23,178 bases of DNA from Schizochytrium sp. CCTCC M209059 (taxonomy: Eukaryota; Sar; Bigyra; Thraustochytrida; Thraustochytriidae). Location of the stretch: the NCBI GenBank assembly GCA_000818945.1, contig KN805421.1:209331-232508 (forward strand). Direction: 5' to 3'. This document shows, piece after piece, positions 18,201 through 23,178 of the stretch. The position numbers and the translations under genes are program-made. A model generated the notes under the pieces. It was not told where the DNA came from and made no database searches. It saw nothing but the letters and a program-made list of their open reading frames with translations. Position 1 is the stretch's first letter, and each line of letters starts with the position of its first letter.

Positions 18201-18358
18201 CCATCGGGCCAGATGACGACGTCCTCGTAGGCGACTCGATGCCCCGTCCAGATGCGCAGCAAGTTGAACGTGCTAAAGGCACCGCCGGGCGTTCGGTCAA
18301 GCTCCCGCGCGAGCTTGAGCGCCCTGCGGTACAGACGCGACGCCTCGAGCGTCGTCAT
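15206..18358 (-). CDS. Large orphan protein with Asp-rich acidic tract
   Basis: A 1050-residue protein when started at the Met at 18358. The frame stays open to 18508, but the extra 50 residues cross sequence rich in Arg and Val and look like leader. The chosen start gives MTTLEASRLYRRALKLAREL, which has an LYR tripeptide (9-11) in a basic helix as in LYR-motif mitochondrial proteins, although the rest of that fold is not evident. The large middle part (about 200-660) is globular with many Cys, Trp and Gly. Residues about 670-716 are extremely acidic (DFDFEFYFDDDDNDYDDDD type), encoded partly by a GAT triplet run. The rest is charged and helical. I recognise no enzyme family. The composition and codon use are coding-like throughout, so it is a real gene, though a small intron near either end cannot be excluded. 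Confidence 0.75.
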   Translation of the reverse strand: MTTLEASRLYRRALKLARELDRTPGGAFSTFNLLRIWTGHRVAYEDVVIWPDGPFDDDPLSMHAKVKEELAGRAPPPKPAQQDFIASFTMQRLRDFHADAHFLQVTPHLEDTLRRKLRQQDDTSDQNTGARLFSRPPSVKVSELDTPGVKTWYPSIQGLLIAQRRAIAADFRTALPLDQHPSMTALQLTTKYRNPAEQAHLISKLLRATVISLENVRDSLRTDTYAPCGALSWITPDCDNESDPYTSERVDAMGRVEALNGSVRPLALYPSSRQKVHEYISKPKAASSFSIEKDWFDNMHDLEGCILHSNPAMTDPFAGQQLILLVKADAKKGATTDGYVGISLNKPRVHVDATLRWPRCSIGGRLRLLGVDNLKKDLNGHPASVRVAERLPWPAQDFEGSEHSLLMTIAAWESVDDGKRGRPNMFYGGATGDAITMISDGEPRANARPLGASGLHISCASTREPSDGRVNYYGGLEVFSMADLEKGITQGRWTVLRPQNTKVLRKLVFGDLFETDCDKNHTAWNAMWAAVAKGACSTLYEASCASFRLGVTESFNLEDFVGEVGHPRHLERIYYKLPSGIFHMEFLADLACDIEKARGVPQVATVGRYDHLVERLSVPPKLTAPPAENFLPYHQIWKISEDASLKHDAAFGDAHLQDGESFLRDARFMDLQADCDELDSEFDFDIDGDFDFEFYFDDDDNDYDDDDDDDDDNDGNTHFSGVQKKVDRWDDLTNDYESGSEMLPADLLESYLELAKRIEWLHESGRLHGDELKCILDEAAKEPTGILLRNLLHIPAFSAALHDDADAMARNGQIEAIHHDNDSKALTEALRVYRDPWKDVQNKCRELLHSGRFHDIEAVADEMIEKYPELLEAAIRPAEPGRIDSKDLENLNWEAISGDDDTWDQALTTFKKTSPLTLSKEEDNDGTAWEEEFDEGDLEFMQEINDTFVNLHRLERDLKFDGSPDASKDKETREEPESPQLPADGVKKLLQRALDGEIPLTHDSLQRAVRVLVDAGFPALSNMSMYSRAEVEILNDAQLKLLLKLALPHV

Positions 18359-18847
18359 TGTCGCCTCGCTACGGCGCCTGCGCGCACGCGCAAATTGGCC
18401 ACTGCTACTTTTTAACAAGGTCACGAGGTCGTCTTGGTGGTGAGTCACCACCACCACTGCGCTCCTCCTCTTGACTTGGGAAAAGACAGTGACACGGACG
18501 CCTTGCAACGTTTGCGAAGAAGAGAGGGGTTGGTCGGTCGGTCGGTCGGTCGGTCATCGAAGTTTTGACGAGCTGCAAGACAATCAACTGAGCATTCGGA
18601 CCCTGCAGGTGCGTGAAACATTTGCGTTCAAGAACGTTTTTGTTGGCATGCTCGAATAAAAAAACTTTTTGGAGATTTGCGAATCTCGAGCACTCCTGCA
18701 CAAGCAGCCTTTTGGTAAAGAAGAAAGAAAAGATGACTAGGTCAAATAGAAGTTAGAAGAAGAAGAGTCATGTCTACGTGGGAATGGTTTGTGAACGAAT
18801 ATACATGGCCGAAATTAGCAAAGGCGGCGAAGCTCGCCATGCGCGAC
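18359..18847. other. Intergenic region between the orphan gene and the lipase
   Basis: It holds the presumed promoter and leader of the minus-strand orphan gene and the 3' end of the minus-strand lipase. It contains a CACCACCAC cluster near 18447, the GGTC repeat, and A/T-rich sequence around 18655-18670. There is no credible gene. Confidence 0.5.
18532..18555. repeat. (GGTC)n tetranucleotide repeat
   Basis: Six units of GGTC, about 175 bp upstream of the minus-strand start at 18358. Probably in the promoter or leader. Confidence 0.85.
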
Positions 18848-19747
18848 TTAGTCGAACCATTCATTGTAGCTGGTGTGGTCATCGACATCGGTACCATACA
18901 ATAACTGAAGACTTGAAGGGGCGTCACGCGATTCCTGGTACTGGCACTCGAAGCAGTGCATCTCGCCAAAGTGCTCAAAACCAAAGTTGTTCATGGGAAA
19001 GGCAGGAACTGGGTCGTCACGGTACACGAGGCGAAGCTGGTAGTACTGACTGTGCACGTTGTCGCTATCATTGTTGACAAGGACGCGTGGGGATCCAAAG
19101 GTGATTGAAGCCATTCGCTCGGGGTCCCAAAGGCCTTCTGAATAGACTGCAAAACCAAAGAGGTTGGCGAGGGCGCCACCGCGAGAGTAGCCGGCGATCA
19201 TGAGCACATCGTTTTCCATGTCGCAGACGTCCTTTACGCGCTCCCACACATCATGGCGCAGACCATTGTAGGCGTTGACAAAGCCGGAATATCCCTTGCC
19301 AAGTGTTTTGTAGCTGCCATTCGACTCGTCGTCGCAGGTGTTGTACTTGAGGCACCACCCGAACAAGGAAAAAGCGCATCCGCACTCCTCGGAAGGCGAG
19401 CCACTCTCGTTCTCGCCTTCTTCCACGGACAAGATCTTCGTTTGTCCGAAATCGAGATTGTCGATCCAGTCCTCGGCATCGTTGGTCTCCTCGGAAACGA
19501 TCCAGCACAGCGAGTTTCCGAGCTCGAAAATCGTGTCAGCCGTTCTTGTCACCTGAACTCTGTCATTCTCATACATCACGGCGAGCTCGTCATCGTAGGT
19601 CGCGTTTTCGATCTGCGTCCATGCCTCTTGCGCGATGCGAAAGTCTATCTCCTCGAGTCCGCGCACAGTATCCTGCGCCCTCGCTTCGCTCGCGAGTCCC
19701 GCTGCCGCGATGGCCGTCGCCGCTGCGAAGGCTGTAATCGCCCCCAT
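18848..19747 (-). CDS. Secreted class 3 lipase (alpha/beta hydrolase)
   Basis: A 299-residue protein starting at the Met at 19747. The frame continues upstream to 20011, but that part contains a translated CGTG microsatellite (ARTHARTHAR), whereas 19747 opens a textbook signal peptide (MGAITAFAAATAIAAAGLASEARA, cleavage expected around 23-25). The mature part matches fungal-type lipase_3 triacylglycerol lipases. It has LNNDLDFGQT-like NLDFGQTKIL, GYSGFVNAYNGLR before the active site, and the nucleophile elbow GYSRG with S188 in VLMIAGYSRGGALANLFGF. ITFGSPRV follows, then LVYRDDPVPAFP with the candidate acid D245 (or D244), and H291 in DHTSYNEWF. The triad is complete. Several Cys residues (such as EECGCAFSLFGWCLKYNTC) suggest disulphides and support secretion. 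The substrate is probably acylglycerol, inferred from the family. Confidence 0.92.
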   Translation of the reverse strand: MGAITAFAAATAIAAAGLASEARAQDTVRGLEEIDFRIAQEAWTQIENATYDDELAVMYENDRVQVTRTADTIFELGNSLCWIVSEETNDAEDWIDNLDFGQTKILSVEEGENESGSPSEECGCAFSLFGWCLKYNTCDDESNGSYKTLGKGYSGFVNAYNGLRHDVWERVKDVCDMENDVLMIAGYSRGGALANLFGFAVYSEGLWDPERMASITFGSPRVLVNNDSDNVHSQYYQLRLVYRDDPVPAFPMNNFGFEHFGEMHCFECQYQESRDAPSSLQLLYGTDVDDHTSYNEWFD

Positions 19748-19796
19748 CGGAATCCCGAACCGAGTTCCCCTGCGCAGACAGTCACTACCAAGGGGC

Positions 19797-19828
19797 CGTG
19801 CGTGCGTGCGTGCGTGCGTGCGTGCGTG
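19797..19828. repeat. (CGTG)n tetranucleotide repeat upstream of the lipase
   Basis: About eight CGTG units, 50 bp upstream of the minus-strand lipase start. On the lipase strand it reads CACG. Confidence 0.9.
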
Positions 19829-20133
19829 GAGCGAGGTCGGCTTTGACGCTGTGTTAGGGTTGCAGGTTTCGCTTTTGCTGCTCTGGCTGCTGCAGACGAC
19901 TCTGCAGCTGCTGTCGTTCTTCTCGTCTCGCGCGCCATCTTCGGGGGCCGACGGCTTCCGAACGTGGCTTCCGAACTCCGAGTCCGGCTCTGATGACCAT
20001 GTTCGACTCATCGACGTCCTTTACCATTGTGTGCGCAACTGCTGCTTGTGCGAGGATCAATCAACCAAAGAGCCAAAGAACCAATCAATCGGATCATGGG
20101 TCTCTTCCTTCAAGTTCTTGCTCAAGGAGAACC

Positions 20134-20197
20134 GGCATGGGGGTATCCGTGGCAGCCGAGCCACGGCATGGGGGTACCCGCGGTAGCCGAGCCGTGG
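20134..20197 (+). repeat. Tandem 31-bp duplication, each copy an inverted repeat
   Basis: Copy 1 is at 20134-20164 and copy 2 at 20165-20195. They differ at five positions, all transitions. Each copy carries a 7-bp stem around an identical AGCCGA loop: CCGTGGC/GCCACGG at 20147-20166, and CCGCGGT/GCCGTGG at 20178-20197. The second stem still pairs fully as plus-strand RNA if G-U pairs are allowed. Confidence 0.85.
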
Positions 20198-21157
20198 CTG
20201 GCAGACTGGCACATTGGAATCGGGTAATACCAGGACTGGCCGAGTAGGGCCAACGAGGGAAAAGAAGTTGTCTCCGCATCGGTCGCACTGCGTTGACCAG
20301 GTATGGCAACTGGCGACCGACTGGCTGGCCGATCGGCCTCGGTGGCTGGCCGATGACCGAAGGAGTCGGGAGAACCCGATGTACAGAGCCCGAGAAGGCC
20401 GGTTCTTCTTGTCGTCGTCGCTCGCCCGTGGGCCGAATTGAAAGTTTGAGACGATGCGAAAACGCAGCCATGAATGACTTCGTGCAATGATGGCAGCAGT
20501 GCGCATTGTCAAAGCGCTTCAACACGACCAAGACGTCCAGAAGACATTTTTATCTTTTTCAACGACATCACCGACCGTACGAGCCGGAGCACGAAGGCGT
20601 ATCCTTGGCTGATCGATCCTTGCTTGCAAGATTTCGATCACCCACGAACATGACAATTCAGGTTGCTGTTGATGTCATCTGTGTCGCACGCGTCTCTTTC
20701 TGGCTTAAGCAGACACATGAGCGAGAGGAAATCGTGACAAAAGCCACGCGAACTACAAGAGCTAGCATGCACAAGAGCAAGCACAACTCATTCTCTTTGA
20801 CGCACCGTGGATCAATCAATTAGCAAGGAGAAAGCAAAGATCTTGCGCACATTTTCCCGTGATCCCTCCCACCCTGCTGTGCCATGCATGCGTGGCCTCG
20901 GCAACCGGCGGCAATCAGCGCTGGCGGCAACCAGCGGCAGCGCCCTCGCATCTTGGCGCTTCACTCACTGTCAGGGCCGCTGCTCAAAGACAGCGAAAAG
21001 ACTACGAAAAGTGCGGGTGCAGACCCCCAACCACTTGCATTGCTGTAACGGCTGCTGCGTGGAGACGCAGCCGCGACGTTGAACGAGTTGGGGGAGCGGG
21101 GGGGGGGGTCTCCGGGCGCCAGACAAGGGCAGGACGCGAGAACTTGCGCGCGGCAGG

Positions 21158-21370
21158 ATGGAGGATCCCTTTGTGCAGCAGCAGGAAGCTCTCCTGCGTC
21201 GTATCACGAACTCGGCCGAGCGTCTCGCCGAGGTGGTCGAGGAGGTGAACGGCGAGCTCCAACACGCTGAGGCTTCTTATGCGCAGATTGAAAAGGCGCA
21301 TGCTGTGTGGAAGCTGTACGAGACCAAGATGCAAAAGCCTGGCGCTGGAGGGAAACCTGGTGTACCATAG
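21158..21370 (+). CDS. DAD4: DASH/Dam1 complex subunit Dad4
   Basis: A 70-residue protein, the size of fungal Dad4 (about 72). Dad4 is a small coiled-coil subunit of the DASH (Dam1) complex, the ring-forming assembly that couples kinetochores to microtubule ends in mitosis. The match starts at residue 1. MEDPFVQQQEALLRRI corresponds to the family's MENPHEEQQ..LLSRI opening. The regularly spaced helix AERLAEVVEEVNGEL corresponds to the KLNE.I..LN.EL region, and the Trp-Tyr pair in AVWKLYETKM to the MW..Y segment. A Pro/Gly-rich tail ends the protein. The whole family can be spanned without gaps. The start is set by the family N-terminus (CAGGATGG context). It stands alone, convergent with the hydrolase gene at 21801. 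Assignment is from remembered family pattern, so a profile search would be the proper test. Confidence 0.8.
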   Translation: MEDPFVQQQEALLRRITNSAERLAEVVEEVNGELQHAEASYAQIEKAHAVWKLYETKMQKPGAGGKPGVP

Positions 21371-21800
21371 ACTGATGTTTCATCTTTCCCAAAGAAAGAG
21401 CTTTTCCCCAGTCGAGGCCGGCCGACAGGCAGCTTTTTTACTGTTGTTGTTGTTGTTGGCAATAGGATGGCATTGCTTTTGTTGTCATGCAAGACAGTTT
21501 TAGCCGTCTCGTTTGCATTCGATAGCGAACCTGGTGCAAGATTCTGCAACAAGGAAGACAATAAGGGAGAAGGAGAACAGAAAATTTGGGAACGAGATTG
21601 AAGAAACTGCCAACTCGAGCCGCGGAAAAACGATAAAGTACACAATACAGATATTCTTATGTAGATATGATCAAGATCTGCCACGGAGACGGACAGAACG
21701 AACTTGTTGATCCTTGCTAAGGAGAAGAAGGCGGAACGGTTGACGAGCTAGCGTTTCCTCACGAGACGCGCGCACCGCTCGAGTTTTACTACTTTGCCTC
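21371..21800. other. Intergenic region between convergent genes
   Basis: Shared 3' region of Dad4 and the minus-strand hydrolase. It contains a (TTG)n run at about 21440-21458 and otherwise A/T-richer sequence. No gene is seen. Confidence 0.5.
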
Positions 21801-22574
21801 TTAAATGGCATCCGGAGAGTTGCGCTCGACCTTGAGCCAGTCCATGTACGTGAGGCACGAGTGGTACGGACGATCTGCCTGCGCACGCACAAAGTCTGAC
21901 TCGAGAATTTCGTCGGGATCCTCGTAACGCAAGGATACCGGGTCGAGGGCGTTATGAAGCTGAAGAATGTCTTCGGCGCCGGGTCCAGGGCGCACGAGGA
22001 CTGGACTGCCAAGCACGAAGACGTGAAACTTGATGCCGTGGTCTTGAGCAAGGGCCTCTGCATGGCCTTCGCGAATGAAACAAAGCGTGCACCATCCGCC
22101 ATGCGAATGGCACACGAGGTTGATGGTTTTGATGTTGGGGTTCGCCTCACACATGCTTTTCATGTGCCTCTTCATCTTGTCGGCGACGGTCACAGCCTGC
22201 GGTTCGAGCTGGGAACGAATGCCATCCATGGAGGTAGCAATGACGCGTTCCCTGTAGCCTGTGTCCAGGTACGAGTCGACGGCCACGGCGGCGGCGGCCA
22301 TGAGCGCAGCGCCAAAGGCGAGGCCGGCATTTTTCCGCACAAGGCTCGTGACACGTTCGTGGGGAATATCTCTCGCGAGCGTGGGATTGTGAATGTGCAC
22401 AGCAGGACATCCGAAGATGTCGAGGAGTTTGGCCTTATTGGCGGTCCACGTGGCCTCGTCCTTGGGGTTGAAGAGTCCATTCACAAAGACTGTGACCTCG
22501 TCGCCCTCAATTGTCTCGACGGGGCTATCGTCCGGCTGCTCTGCGTTGTCCATTGCGTCGATCTTCTCGGGCAT
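21801..22574 (-). CDS. Alpha/beta-hydrolase-like protein with a membrane segment
   Basis: A 257-residue protein. After an acidic N-terminus, EVTVFVNGLFNP (26-37) looks like the first strand and oxyanion region of a lipase/esterase-type hydrolase. A hydrophobic, Ala-rich segment (about 83-98, LAFGAALMAAAAVAVD) could be a membrane anchor. INLVCHSHGGWCTLCF (151-166) is the nucleophile elbow with S157, but Cys replaces the first Gly of GxSxG. VFVLGSPVLV (185-194), D211 in NALDPVS and H238 in PYHSCLTYMDW could complete a triad. The order and spacing fit the fold, so it is probably a serine hydrolase acting on a lipid or ester; the substrate is unknown. The start is the first Met of the frame. The second Met (8) is possible. 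Confidence 0.75.
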   Translation of the reverse strand: MPEKIDAMDNAEQPDDSPVETIEGDEVTVFVNGLFNPKDEATWTANKAKLLDIFGCPAVHIHNPTLARDIPHERVTSLVRKNAGLAFGAALMAAAAVAVDSYLDTGYRERVIATSMDGIRSQLEPQAVTVADKMKRHMKSMCEANPNIKTINLVCHSHGGWCTLCFIREGHAEALAQDHGIKFHVFVLGSPVLVRPGPGAEDILQLHNALDPVSLRYEDPDEILESDFVRAQADRPYHSCLTYMDWLKVERNSPDAI

Positions 22575-23178
22575 CGTTGCGCGTGGCGTTTTGCTTGAAC
22601 TGACTGGCGAGAGGTGACGTGGAGCCGCGGAAGGTACTTTTCAGGATCTGCTCTGCACGCAGCACTCAGCACTCAGCGCTCTGCTCTACTTTGCCGTCTT
22701 TCGTTGCGCTCGCTCGCTGTTGTCGGGCCCACTCTGCCGAGGCCCTCTTTGTCCGCGCTCTCCGGGCACGCCCGCGTGGCCCGCTCGCTTGTTTGCTCCC
22801 GGTTCTACGCACAATCATCCATCATTTCTCATCTCTGCCTGACCTCTGTCTGCTCTGGTCCGTCTCGGAGACGAGTGCAGCCGCGGGGAAGGCGACGTAC
22901 CCGCCCGACCTCGCGCCTACGGCGCGCCTCGCCTCCTCCACGTACCAACGCCTTCATACCTCTTCCTGGAAGAAGCCGCGGTGACGCGGCATCCGCCCTG
23001 CACGAAGCATGAGAGTGTGAGGTCCGACCGCCCGCCGCTGCGTCGCCGCCGCCGCGTGCGCGTCGTCCGCGCCGCCGCCGCCGCGCCTCCGCGCCTCCGC
23101 GGCGCGGCGCAGCGGCACGCCGCGCTCTGCAGCTGCAGCTGCGCACGCCGCGGCCTGGGCTGCGGCGCGGTCGCGAGG
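22575..23178. other. GC-rich right end, upstream of the hydrolase gene
   Basis: It holds the presumed promoter and leader of the minus-strand hydrolase, including three 7-bp units AGCACTC/AGCACTC/AGCGCTC (22661-22681). From about 23030 to the end it is extremely GC-rich with GCC-type runs. Open frames are Arg/Ala-rich low complexity. It may be the promoter of a gene beyond the window; none is seen inside. Confidence 0.5.

Larger units (their letters stand above)
19748..21157. other. 1.4 kb gene-free region between divergent lipase and Dad4 genes
   Basis: It holds the two divergent promoters. Open frames up to about 180 residues occur on both strands but overlap each other and show no domain. 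Visible structure is a CGTG repeat, a tandem pair of hairpin repeats (20134-20197), a 12-bp palindrome GGCCGATCGGCC (20327-20338) flanked by a direct repeat of TGGCTGGCCGAT (20322 and 20343), and an 11-G run near 21098-21108 shortly before the Dad4 start. Confidence 0.5.

Noticed and set aside
19748..20011. 88-residue N-terminal extension of the lipase
   Set aside because: It would place a translated CACG repeat before an internal signal peptide; the Met at 19747 directly precedes a standard signal peptide.
20506..20823. 105-residue plus-strand frame upstream of Dad4
   Set aside because: Balanced composition but no domain, no good start context and no support on either side; kept as non-coding.
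1..23178. CRISPR arrays, insertion sequences, prophage or bacterial operons
   Set aside because: No spaced identical repeats of CRISPR type, no transposase or integrase, no Shine-Dalgarno-linked gene clusters; the genes are eukaryotic.

Overview
The window looks like nuclear DNA of a GC-rich, intron-poor protist. My best guess is a labyrinthulomycete (thraustochytrid-type stramenopile). The reasons are long uninterrupted eukaryotic genes, A/C-rich Kozak-like starts followed by G (CAACCATGG, CAAAAATGG, GAAAATGG), eukaryote-only proteins (PEX19, a RAF/TKL-type kinase, WD40, DASH Dad4), lipid-anchor signals and no bacterial operon structure. The lineage is an inference from style and not proven.

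Left part (1-4.6 kb): a strongly purine-rich, GC-rich leader with short repeats runs into a complete PEX19 (peroxisomal membrane protein chaperone with a farnesylation box). An HDDC2/YfbR-type HD phosphohydrolase with an unusual ~130-residue N-terminal extension follows. After about 0.9 kb without a gene there is a degenerate pseudogene at 4038-4628, which is a broken, internally deleted paralogue of the secreted protein at 6353-7852.

Middle part (4.6-15 kb): a 1.7 kb gene-poor stretch; an intact 499-residue secreted protein with two four-cysteine repeats and a degenerate von Willebrand A-like domain; a 611-residue TKL kinase with an N-myristoylation/palmitoylation signal and a long low-complexity spacer; a 3 x 28-bp tandem repeat; a WD40 propeller ending in a CaaX box; a small four-helix membrane protein; and an unrecognised helical 448-residue protein.

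Right part (15-23.2 kb): on the minus strand, a 1050-residue orphan protein with an Asp-rich tract and a secreted class 3 lipase. Then come 1.4 kb without a gene but with a tandem pair of hairpin repeats, a plus-strand 70-residue protein that matches the DASH kinetochore subunit Dad4, and a minus-strand alpha/beta-hydrolase-like protein. The window closes in GC-rich DNA.

The genes do not form one pathway. Two themes recur. Several products carry lipid anchors or secretion signals (PEX19, kinase, WD40 protein, lipase, Cys-repeat/vWA protein). Most genes also have a different 4-7 bp tandem repeat just upstream of the start codon. I found no tRNA, rRNA, CRISPR array, insertion sequence or viral gene.
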